64,000 nt of DNA from Spirochaetales bacterium (lineage in GTDB: Bacteria; Spirochaetota; Leptospiria; Leptospirales; Leptonemataceae), in NCBI GenBank assembly GCA_015075425.1, contig JABTUL010000001.1, forward strand, positions 2,356,001-2,420,000. The letters run 5' to 3'. Made by a program: the position numbers and the translations under genes. The notes below the pieces were generated by a model, which was not told the DNA's origin, did no database searches, and saw only the letters and a program-made list of their open reading frames with translations. Every line of letters starts with the position of its first letter. Position 1 is the first letter of the stretch. Shown piece after piece: positions 8,010-14,244 of the stretch.

Positions 8010-8337
8010 GGATGTTCTCCTGCATCCTGTCCCGATATGCCCGAGCCGCCTCTTCAATGAACAACAATTCCAAATGATGGTTGTTCCCGCAACGCGCGCA
8101 GTTATCCACATCCATAAATTTAGAAGGCGCATTGTTTGGCTTCCAGCTCTGTTCATCTGAACCGTGGGGCCTATGCGCGATCCCGCCGATAATTACAATG
8201 CCTGCGCAATCAAGGTCCAGGATTTGTTCGATGACATAACCGGCCCTCTTGACTTTTTCGATCTCATGCGTCAGGCTTATAAAATCGCGCCGTTCCGGTG
8301 GTATCGCCACGACCACCTGGCGATTCGCTATCATCAT
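8002..8337 (-). CDS. Early phage protein with CxxC pair
   Basis: 111 residues when started at the ATG (8337) that overlaps the Ner-like stop as ATGA. An alpha/beta N-terminal half (RQVVVAIPPERRDF, ILDLDCAGIVIIGGIAHRPHG) is followed by CARCGNNHHL, a possible half zinc site, and a charged helix. No family recognised. Confidence 0.5.
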   Translation of the reverse strand: MMIANRQVVVAIPPERRDFISLTHEIEKVKRAGYVIEQILDLDCAGIVIIGGIAHRPHGSDEQSWKPNNAPSKFMDVDNCARCGNNHHLELLFIEEAARAYRDRMQENIHD

Positions 8338-8627
8338 CTGGGCCACCTCCGCAGCAGCGGCCACAGCCGGAGGACATCAGCATCACTCAGCTCCAGATCC
8401 TCCTGGATCCGCTGCACCATCCAGATCACCTGCAGGCGCCCTCCTAGCACGTGTGCGAAATGTGTGTACGATATTCCCAGATTCTGCGCGGCGCGGGTAA
8501 AATTGCCGTGCTTGGCCTTGAGCTTGCGCTTGATGGCCCCTAAGTCGGTCGGTTCAATTCTGCGCCAGAGTTCTGCGCCGCCACTGCGGGCCAGATGCTC
8601 GATGCGCTCTGCTGATGCTGCTTGCAT
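8334..8627 (-). CDS. Ner-like helix-turn-helix regulator
   Basis: 97 residues. A helix-turn-helix is visible at about residues 30-62 (AIKRKLKAKHGNFTRAAQNLGIS, then YTHFAHVLGG), followed by ELSDADVLRLWPLLRR, similar to the end of Ner/Nlp proteins. In Mu, Ner is a Cro-like repressor that turns down the early and repressor promoters after infection. It is the second gene of the early operon here, the expected place. The family is inferred from pattern. Confidence 0.6.
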   Translation of the reverse strand: MQAASAERIEHLARSGGAELWRRIEPTDLGAIKRKLKAKHGNFTRAAQNLGISYTHFAHVLGGRLQVIWMVQRIQEDLELSDADVLRLWPLLRRWPR

Positions 8628-8719
8628 GCTTACCTCTTTTTTATAAAAATTGCAAAGCCTGTTAACGTCCGGCCGACGATCCTGCCATCAGGCTCATGGC
8701 ACACGAGTGCCCGGGATGT

Positions 8720-8762
8720 GCGCAGTCGGGATTCGAACCCGATGAACCTCCGCAGGCTGCGC
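8720..8762 (-). ncRNA. tRNA-like acceptor/T-arm hairpin
   Basis: Reading leftwards there is a canonical T-arm: a 5-bp stem TCGGG/CCCGA around loop TTCGAAT. It is enclosed by a perfect 6-bp outer stem GCGCAG/CTGCGC that mimics an acceptor stem. The usual D and anticodon arms are replaced by a 14-nt linker. No CCA follows. It lies in the gap between two early genes. It may be a degraded tRNA, a tRNA mimic or chance; a normal full tRNA cannot be folded here by eye. Confidence 0.35.
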
Positions 8763-8771
8763 CGTTTGCCA

Positions 8772-9284
8772 TTACGCTGCTCGGCTCAGGTCCATGCGCT
8801 GACGCAACAGACTCAGGTAGTTCTTGCGGGCCAGTTTGCCCATTTTGGCGGTGTAACGGTAAGCCTTGTGGTGGCGGAAGAGCGGACAGGCCAGGTTCAG
8901 TTCCCGGATGGCTGCGGCATCAAGGCCGGCCAGAGTGGCGAGCGCCCCCTCATCGGCCTGATCTGCGATCGAGCTGGCCAGAGTCCGCCCACGTTCCAGA
9001 GCGGCCTCCAGTTGGGCCACGGCCTGGAGGGTGTCGTCTTCATAGTTGCGCCACTGGTCCAGAGTGGCAGAACGGCCTGGTTTTTTCATCCGATGCAGGC
9101 GAGCGAGCTCCCGCCCCTGGCCCGGATGAGCGGCTTCTGCGTCATAGCAGCGCTGCATGATAACATTGCGCTGCAGGCGTTCCTGAGCGGTGCTGACCAG
9201 ACTGGCCAGCTTGCCCTGCTCTTTGCCGTCCAGCTCCCTGCAGTTGTCTGCCAGCCATTGAATCTTTTCTTGAAGTGTTTGCAT
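8772..9284 (-). CDS. First gene of the early operon, helical unknown protein
   Basis: 170 residues, nearly all helical and rich in Ala, Leu and Arg (LQEKIQWLADNCREL, TLDQWRNYEDDTLQAVAQLEAALERGRTLASSIADQ). It begins just downstream of the divergent control region and ends before the tRNA-like element. In Mu, Ner or a similar regulator comes first, so an additional early regulator or accessory protein is possible. No known family is evident. Confidence 0.6.
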   Translation of the reverse strand: MQTLQEKIQWLADNCRELDGKEQGKLASLVSTAQERLQRNVIMQRCYDAEAAHPGQGRELARLHRMKKPGRSATLDQWRNYEDDTLQAVAQLEAALERGRTLASSIADQADEGALATLAGLDAAAIRELNLACPLFRHHKAYRYTAKMGKLARKNYLSLLRQRMDLSRAA

Positions 9285-9323
9285 TTGAATCCCCTTTTCT
9301 GCTTGCCTTTTTTATTGCTTCCA

Positions 9324-9339
9324 TGGCCAACATTGGCCA
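9324..9339. promoter_or_regulatory. Perfect palindrome in early leader, likely operator
   Basis: TGGCCAACATTGGCCA is an inverted repeat with 7-bp arms around CA. It lies between the predicted leftward early promoter and the first early gene, where a repressor or Ner dimer could bind. Confidence 0.45.
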
Positions 9340-9360
9340 CGGTTAGCAGTAGTAGCAAAG

Positions 9361-9388
9361 AAAATACCATATACCATACAGAAGTCAA
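9361..9388 (-). promoter_or_regulatory. Predicted early promoter
   Basis: On the minus strand TTGACT (9388-9383) and TATTTT (9366-9361) are separated by 16 bp, close to sigma-70 consensus. The spacer contains direct repeats of ATACCAT on the plus strand. It would drive the transposase operon. Confidence 0.5.
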
Positions 9389-9395
9389 CCAGAAA

Positions 9396-9413
9396 AATAC
9401 CGCATGACGTATT
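9396..9413. promoter_or_regulatory. Inverted repeat AATAC-N8-GTATT, candidate operator
   Basis: The arms AATAC and GTATT flank 8 bases just upstream of the repressor start. Related ATACC words occur in the early promoter spacer. It is suitable for repressor autoregulation or Ner control. Confidence 0.4.
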
Positions 9414-9432
9414 TTTTTTGTGCAGGGAGATT

Positions 9433-10137
9433 ATGCTCGATCGATTGGATGAATTGCGGAAGGCTCGGGGCCTGAATCAACGTGAGTTTGCACGGGCAAT
9501 CGGCCTGCATCCGTCTTCAATCACGGATTTCAAGAAAGGGCGCTCAAAATCATTCTCTCAGGACACCATAACCCGGATAATCAAGGAATTCGGCGTTAAT
9601 GCCCATTGGCTGCTAACCGGGGAGGGGCCGATGTTTCTGGACCGGGAGCCAGACGCCGATCCTCCACCGCGCCGCCTGCCCTATCAGAAGCCGCCCCGGC
9701 CGGAATCTTGGAGCATGCGTCTCTATGGTAAAATCCCGGCCAGTCCGCCGTCGGGCGTGGATCAGGAGTATACCATGGTGCAGGTGCCGGATTTCCCTGG
9801 TCTGCATGACCGCTGCTATCTGGCCCGGGTGAAGGGCCAGTCGATGCAGGGCATGGGCATCTATGACGGGGATATTGTCTTTGTGGATACGCTCAAATCG
9901 GCCAGGAGCGGGGATATCGTGGTGGCCTTTGTGGATGGGGAGGGCACGCTCAAGCAGCTGGTCCGGCATAAGGGGCGGACTCTCCTGCGGGCCCACGGGC
10001 GCGGCATGCCGGATCTGGATATCACGGAGAAGCAGGCCGCGGTGGACGGGGTGGTGATCAAGCTGGAGCGCATGTTCTTGCGGGAGGATGTGCTGGAGGA
10101 TACTGTGGAAAAAAGGGAGGCTGGGGAGAAAAAGTAG
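9433..10137 (+). CDS. Phage repressor: XRE helix-turn-helix plus S24 (LexA/CI-type) domain
   Basis: 234 residues from the ATG at 9433, chosen for the GGGAG just upstream; a start at 9418 is also open. The N-terminal helix-turn-helix is LNQREFARAIGLHPSSITDFKKG (about residues 14-36). The C-terminal peptidase S24 fold has the nucleophile Ser in KGQSMQGMGIYDGDIVFVD and the general-base Lys in GEGTLKQLVR. Such repressors hold the lysogenic state and cleave themselves when RecA is activated, which would link induction to DNA damage. It diverges from the early operon across an operator-rich gap. Confidence 0.92.
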   Translation: MLDRLDELRKARGLNQREFARAIGLHPSSITDFKKGRSKSFSQDTITRIIKEFGVNAHWLLTGEGPMFLDREPDADPPPRRLPYQKPPRPESWSMRLYGKIPASPPSGVDQEYTMVQVPDFPGLHDRCYLARVKGQSMQGMGIYDGDIVFVDTLKSARSGDIVVAFVDGEGTLKQLVRHKGRTLLRAHGRGMPDLDITEKQAAVDGVVIKLERMFLREDVLEDTVEKREAGEKK

Positions 10138-10179
10138 TTGCGGGGGCCTCCTTTTCCGATAACCTGATCTATAGCTATT

Positions 10180-10392
10180 ATGACCGAAATAAACCTTTCA
10201 AGCTTCCTGTTTGCTACTCCGTCCCTGCTTTCGGGATCCGCTCGGGTTCTGGATCTGGCAGGCACGTTCGACCAGTACAATGTGTCAGCATCAAGAGAAA
10301 TCGCCGATTTGCGTGCTTTACGCAATGACATGAAGGCTGTGGGGTCAGATCTAAGACATGCCGCCGAGTTCATCGAATCAACCCGGCCATAG
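10180..10392 (+). CDS. Small unknown protein, accessory region
   Basis: 70 residues. The N-terminal half is hydrophobic and Ser-rich; the C-terminal half is a charged helix (ASREIADLRALRNDMKAVGSDLRHAAEFI). It overlaps the next gene by 35 bp. It lies just downstream of the repressor, a place where genes expressed in the lysogen are often carried. Function unknown. Confidence 0.45.
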   Translation: MTEINLSSFLFATPSLLSGSARVLDLAGTFDQYNVSASREIADLRALRNDMKAVGSDLRHAAEFIESTRP

Positions 10393-10759
10393 CATAACGG
10401 TCTGGACCAGCCATTCTCCGGTTCCCCCGCCGGACTGGCTGGAGTATTATGAAAGGGTGATTCCCGGCTCTGGCAGCCAGCTATTGGCTCAATGGCATGC
10501 CCAATCAGAACACCGCATGCGCCTCGAATTCAGGGTCGTGAATAGTAACATCAGAATGCAGTATCTGGGCTGGCTTTCTGCGACAGTCTTGGGTCTGGCT
10601 GGAATCGGTGGCGGTATCTTTCTTGTTGCGTTAGGGAAGGAATTGACCGGGTTTGGGGCCGTTGTCAGCTCAGTCGTGGCCTTGGCGGCCGTTTTCATTC
10701 TGGGCCGCAGAAAGCAGGAGTCAGAGCTGTCAGCCAAAAGAAGCCTCGAATCTCAGTAG
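10358..10759 (+). CDS. DUF2335-type predicted membrane protein
   Basis: 133 residues. The segment PPPDWLEYYERVIPGSGSQLLAQWHAQSEHRMRLE matches the DUF2335 signature, and is followed by two hydrophobic helices (LGWLSATVLGLAGIGGGIFLVALG and FGAVVSSVVALAAVFILG). The N-terminus is cytoplasmic and the protein ends in a charged tail. The family is common on mobile elements, with no established function. Probably expressed with the repressor as a lysogeny accessory gene. Confidence 0.7.
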   Translation: MPPSSSNQPGHSITVWTSHSPVPPPDWLEYYERVIPGSGSQLLAQWHAQSEHRMRLEFRVVNSNIRMQYLGWLSATVLGLAGIGGGIFLVALGKELTGFGAVVSSVVALAAVFILGRRKQESELSAKRSLESQ

Positions 10760-10811
10760 GCCTGGGAAAAAAAGTGGTTGCGGGCTGGTTGCCCGGGGTA
10801 ATGCTACAAGG

Positions 10812-11222
10812 ATGAAAAAGCTAATCGTCTTATTTATGATTCTTAGTGTGGTTGCCTGCGCAAAACAGGAGCCGCAGGATACTCTTAATAAAATGATCAA
10901 AGCCTCCTGCGCTGGAGACAAAGCCAGTTTTTTTGAGCATTTGGATCGGAAGAAAATGAAAGAAGCTGTTGGGCGTCAGCCTGGCCTCTCCGGGATGGGC
11001 GATGCAGCCAGTCAGGTCATTTTCCAGTTTATGGCCAACGAGGTGGACAAGAAAGAGAACGGTTCATCCTGCCAGATGAAGCTACTGAAAGTGGAGGATG
11101 GACCAGACGGGGCGCGTATTGCCACAATGCAATATGTCAGTGGGAATCAGCAGCGCTGGGTGTTCAAGGCCGATGAATCCGGGAAGTGGAAGGTCGTTGA
11201 GTTGATGCAGCGGGATTCATGA
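10812..11222 (+). CDS. Lipoprotein, accessory region
   Basis: 136 residues from the ATG at 10812. The signal peptide MKKLIVLFMILSVVAC ends in a lipobox with Cys at residue 16. The mature part (DTLNKMIKASCAGDKASFFEHLD, then a beta-rich half ending SGKWKVVELMQ) resembles small NTF2/DUF4878-like lipoprotein folds. Likely anchored in the inner or outer membrane. A surface role in the lysogen such as superinfection exclusion is possible but not shown. Confidence 0.65.
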   Translation: MKKLIVLFMILSVVACAKQEPQDTLNKMIKASCAGDKASFFEHLDRKKMKEAVGRQPGLSGMGDAASQVIFQFMANEVDKKENGSSCQMKLLKVEDGPDGARIATMQYVSGNQQRWVFKADESGKWKVVELMQRDS

Positions 11223-11228
11223 AATCTG

Positions 11229-11438
11229 ATGAGCGAATCTGGCGGCGGTCTTCTCCTGATTTCCCTGAGCCTTGTGATTCTGGCAGAGCTGGTCCAGGTC
11301 GCCTACAATTATGTGCAGATCGGCAGGGCCAAGAAACAGATTCGGTCTGAACGCCAAAGAATTGCATCATGGGACCGCTTGCGGGTATGCTGTGACGAGC
11401 AGGGAAATCCTATTGACCCCCGCTCAGATTTCCGATAA
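11229..11438 (+). CDS. Small single-span membrane protein
   Basis: 69 residues with one N-terminal hydrophobic helix (GLLLISLSLVILAELVQVAYNYV) followed by a basic cytoplasmic tail (RAKKQIRSERQRIASWDRLR). It starts 6 bp after the lipoprotein stop, so the two are probably co-transcribed. Function unknown. Confidence 0.5.
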   Translation: MSESGGGLLLISLSLVILAELVQVAYNYVQIGRAKKQIRSERQRIASWDRLRVCCDEQGNPIDPRSDFR

Positions 11439-11450
11439 CTTGGACACAAG

Positions 11451-12164
11451 ATGCTGGCTGCAGTTCCACAGAAGCTTTCTCATCAGATTCTATACACAAT
11501 GGGATTCAGCATGCCCAGTGGGGATGTCGATGAGTTTTCCTTGCACCGATACAAGCGCGCCTTGAGCAAACTGATTCGGGAGGACCTCGCGGAACCAGAA
11601 GACTTTTCTGCTTTGATGCTCGTGGATCAGAATCTGGGCAATATGACAGATTTCCGTCAGTGTTTCGAGCAAGCCATCCGGCTATTCCCATCAAACAGCA
11701 TCTTATCCATGTACGTCATCGGCGAAATGGCATCTGCCCCTAACGATCGGTTCAATAGCAAGGAAGAGATCTTCCGGTACTATTTCTCGCATCCATTGAG
11801 CGCAGAGCCCCCTTTGAATTTCTGGGCCTGGCGTGATGGCTGCTACTATCTCGGCCTGCATACCTTCACCGAACCACAGAAGTTCACAGTGAATGTCTTC
11901 AGGAATGAGACTTGCGAGATAATCCTGGGCCCCCTGCAGGCACAGACCACCCTCGAACGGATCAATGGCGTGGGTATGGATTATCTGTTTTTCATTTTGC
12001 AAGAGTTAGCATTTCGCATAGCTACCGAAACAGCAGAAGAAGATGAGATCAATTTTGCGCGTAAAATTCTCGGAACAGAGGCCTTTCAGGAATTCCTTTC
12101 GCGGTCAACGGTTAAGCCTGCTACCATTAGAGATTATTCTGGTTTTCTTCCCGTGGCTTTGTGA
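11451..12164 (+). CDS. Unknown accessory protein, partly repeat-helical
   Basis: 237 residues. The N-terminal half has a TPR-like look (SLHRYKRALSKLIREDLAEPEDFSALMLVDQNLGNMTDFRQCFEQAIRLFP). The C-terminal half is mixed, with several aromatic residues. No signal peptide and no known domain. It is last in the block that follows the repressor and, with the membrane proteins before it, could form a phage-encoded defence or exclusion unit. That is inference from position only. Confidence 0.55.
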   Translation: MLAAVPQKLSHQILYTMGFSMPSGDVDEFSLHRYKRALSKLIREDLAEPEDFSALMLVDQNLGNMTDFRQCFEQAIRLFPSNSILSMYVIGEMASAPNDRFNSKEEIFRYYFSHPLSAEPPLNFWAWRDGCYYLGLHTFTEPQKFTVNVFRNETCEIILGPLQAQTTLERINGVGMDYLFFILQELAFRIATETAEEDEINFARKILGTEAFQEFLSRSTVKPATIRDYSGFLPVAL

Positions 12165-12180
12165 ATCTTGGACTTTGATC

Positions 12181-12194
12181 TATGGAATTCCATA
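12181..12194. promoter_or_regulatory. Perfect 14-bp palindrome
   Basis: TATGGAATTCCATA is fully self-complementary. It lies in the 113-bp gap upstream of the MerR-like helix-turn-helix gene, so it could be that protein's operator. The rest of the gap shows no gene. Confidence 0.35.
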
Positions 12195-12277
12195 AAACAG
12201 GTGCGCCTGGTGAGTCGGCCGGAGACCTGATTTTTTTTCTCCTTGACTTCTCCGGGAATTGACCGGTCCGGCAAACC

Positions 12278-12505
12278 ATGCCAGCGCCAAACAATCCTAA
12301 CTATTTTGACGATCCCATAACAGCCCAAGAAGCGGCGCGCATTCTGGGCGGGATCAGCTCGGAAACGGTCCACAACTATCGCAAGCTCGGAAAATACCGG
12401 GGGCGCTTCCGCATCCTTTCCCGCCGAACCATCCTCTATTGTCGCGAAGACATTGTGGCCCACGCAGCGGCCTGCTCCAGCCGCGCGGAATTTTTCTGTG
12501 AGTAA
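12278..12505 (+). CDS. Small MerR/excisionase-like helix-turn-helix protein
   Basis: 75 residues. PITAQEAARILGGISSETVHNYRKLGKYRGR is a winged helix-turn-helix of the MerR/excisionase type, followed by RTILYCREDIVAHAAA, the usual closing helix. It probably binds DNA in the gap between accessory and late genes and may control late expression. No Mor-type late activator is visible in the window, though one could lie beyond the left edge. Confidence 0.6.
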   Translation: MPAPNNPNYFDDPITAQEAARILGGISSETVHNYRKLGKYRGRFRILSRRTILYCREDIVAHAAACSSRAEFFCE

Positions 12506-12636
12506 ATAGCGGTTTTTTTCAGAAGTTTCAGGTTTTTGTAGAACTGCCCGCAACCGGCCGTTGCATGCGTTCCAGAAGTCTGCTATCTTCCTCTTGTTAT
12601 TCCGGGTATCTTTCCGGGAATGCGAAGCCCCTTTTG

Positions 12637-12656
12637 CCCGGAGCTGCGGCTCCGGG
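12637..12656 (+). terminator. Strong hairpin followed by T-run
   Basis: CCCGGAGC-TGCG-GCTCCGGG is a perfect 8-bp GC-rich stem with a 4-nt loop, followed by AAATTTTTCT. It could terminate transcripts from the accessory block before the late operon. The 12506-12636 stretch has no gene. Confidence 0.55.
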
Positions 12657-12679
12657 AAATTTTTCTGGGCTGGAGGCGG

Positions 12680-12883
12680 ATGGAAACAAAGCTGAAACTC
12701 GGCGACCTGATCAGCTACGCTGTACTGATCGGATCCATGCTGGTCTATTATTTCACGGCCCACCAAGCCACGATGCAGCGCGTCGTCGTCCTGGAAACCA
12801 AGGCCATCCGCACCGAACAGGACATCTCTGAAATCAAGCAGGACCTCAAAGCTGTGCTGGGTCTTCTGAGGCAGCGCCGATGA
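12680..12883 (+). CDS. Small membrane protein with coiled-coil tail, lysis block
   Basis: 67 residues from the ATG at 12680, chosen for the GGAGG upstream. One transmembrane helix (LISYAVLIGSMLVYYF) is followed by a coiled coil (LETKAIRTEQDISEIKQDLKAVLGLL). This resembles small phage membrane proteins that precede holins in Mu-like late regions. It overlaps the next start by 4 bp. Confidence 0.55.
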   Translation: METKLKLGDLISYAVLIGSMLVYYFTAHQATMQRVVVLETKAIRTEQDISEIKQDLKAVLGLLRQRR

Positions 12884-13155
12884 AGTGGTTCTACACAGAC
12901 GATCGGACGGGCAAATTCAGCGGCACGACTCTGCGCAGTTGGCTGCTCTTCCTCCTCTGCTTTTCTTATGCTCTAGCGTTGGCCATCGGATCCTTCCTGG
13001 GCCTCGAAATCAGTTCGGCCCAGCTGGATTTGCTCGGTCTGCTGCTGATGGCCTTTGGAGCCGGCGGCATGCTCTACATGGGCAAGCGCATCAACGAATC
13101 CCGTTCTCTTCCCCGCACACCGGAGCGCCCCTCTGTGGACGCAAGGCAGTTATGA
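12880..13155 (+). CDS. Holin-like membrane protein
   Basis: 91 residues. The start KWFYTDDRTGKFSGTTLRSW is followed by two hydrophobic helices (about residues 22-41 and 48-66), GlyGly-rich in the second, and a polar tail. The pattern recalls DUF2644-type proteins of Mu-like phages, which occupy the lysis region. Probable role: pore-forming holin or antiholin in the inner membrane. It overlaps the spanin-like start by ATGA. Confidence 0.55.
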   Translation: MKWFYTDDRTGKFSGTTLRSWLLFLLCFSYALALAIGSFLGLEISSAQLDLLGLLLMAFGAGGMLYMGKRINESRSLPRTPERPSVDARQL

Positions 13156-13388
13156 ATGCAGCGTTCGCTCTCATACAACGCTTGCCCCTCAAAGTTAGCC
13201 TCAGTCTGGCAGCGCTGCTCCTGCTGGCTGTTCTCTTTCTGGGGCTGCGCAGTTGCTCAGCTCTCAGCTTTGCCCTGGGCACGGAGGAAACAAAGACCAG
13301 TCCTGACGTGCAGCTTTCTCCTCCCGCTTCTTATCATGATCTCCGGGTGCCTGAGTCTCCCCCAGGAGGCTCGCGTCCGGCGCGATAA
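13152..13388 (+). CDS. Possible inner-membrane spanin (Rz-like)
   Basis: 78 residues with one N-terminal transmembrane helix (LKVSLSLAALLLLAVLFLGL) and a periplasmic tail rich in Pro and Ser. A lipoprotein-type sequence lies in another frame over the 3' part, the usual nested arrangement of Rz and Rz1 genes. It is shorter than typical Rz and has little coiled coil, so the call is tentative. Confidence 0.4.
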   Translation: MNAAFALIQRLPLKVSLSLAALLLLAVLFLGLRSCSALSFALGTEETKTSPDVQLSPPASYHDLRVPESPPGGSRPAR

Positions 13389-13704
13389 CGTATGCCAGGG
13401 CAGCTTCAAAAGCACAGCGGGCACGCTGATCATACCACCGGAAGCGGTGGTTGCGCCCCGGGAACTCCGGACGATCGAACACAGTCATTTTGTACCTGCC
13501 TTCCGCTACAACCACCTCGTGACCCATGCAGCCGACCTCAGCCGCTGCCTGCAGGCCGAACAATGTTTACGGAAGTGGACGGAATGGGAACGCGATTGTC
13601 GGGCCGAACAGATCCGGCAACTGCGGCACTCGCCCCTTCCCGCCGCGCTCCAGCTCTTCCAGAGCTGCAAGATCACCAAGCCTGCCTGCCCGGAGCCCGT
13701 CAGC
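13303..13704 (+). CDS. Lipoprotein (o-spanin-like) segment, open into the terminase gene
   Basis: In this frame a hydrophobic stretch (CSFLLPLLIMISGC) ends in a lipobox Cys at 13348-13350 and is followed by about 115 residues with several Cys (CQGSFKSTAG, CLQAEQCLRKWTEWERDC). The start is unclear: a CTG at 13303, or the far upstream ATG at 13156. There is no stop before the small-terminase ATG at 13705, so the reading frame is continuous with it. It could be an o-spanin with a shared frame, or a true fusion. Confidence 0.4.
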
Positions 13705-14244
13705 ATGTATAGCGCGACGGTCAAAGAGCGGGCCTTCGCTCTCTATTTGCAGGGACACAATCCCGAGCAGATCGCCGCGGCTTTGCGGCCGCAGTATGCC
13801 CGGCTCAGTGCCAACACGGTCCGCAAGTGGGCCGAACCAGGCGACCCGGAACAAAGCTGGGATGCCCGCCGCTCCGATGTGGACCGCGCTGTGCGCCGGC
13901 GCATTGAGGAGCAGTCAGCCACGGCCCGGGTGCAGATTCGCCATCAAGTGCAAACCCTGCGCCAGTCACTCTATGAGCGGTTGGTGTCAGAACAGGCCCC
14001 GGAGGCCAAATCCTTTGAGGGGTCAGTCTATGCCTTCCGCGCTCTGCTGAAAGCGGAGATGGACATTGAAGCAGAGGCAGAGAATCGGTTCAGTCCGCTC
14101 ATGGCAGCGGAAGCACTCCTCGAGGCCCTGCACGATCACCCGGAAGTGCGCAAGGTGCTCAAGAAGCACTGGGTAGAGATCAAGGGCATCATTGCCGGCA
14201 AACTCAATCATCTCACACAAACGCGTGAAATCGAGGTCACATGA
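13705..14244 (+). CDS. Small terminase-like DNA-packaging protein
   Basis: 179 residues from the internal ATG at 13705, with GGAG nine bases upstream. An N-terminal helix-turn-helix (RAFALYLQGHNPEQIAAALRPQY, then SANTVRKWAE) is followed by a long helical region (RRIEEQSATARVQIRHQVQTLRQSLYERL). This matches terminase small subunits in layout and sits directly before the large subunit, overlapping it as ATGA. It would recognise phage DNA and recruit the motor. Confidence 0.65.
   Translation: MYSATVKERAFALYLQGHNPEQIAAALRPQYARLSANTVRKWAEPGDPEQSWDARRSDVDRAVRRRIEEQSATARVQIRHQVQTLRQSLYERLVSEQAPEAKSFEGSVYAFRALLKAEMDIEAEAENRFSPLMAAEALLEALHDHPEVRKVLKKHWVEIKGIIAGKLNHLTQTREIEVT

Noticed and set aside
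8700-8790. A complete tRNA gene
   Set aside because: Only the T-arm and an outer stem can be formed. No D or anticodon arm fits at normal spacing.
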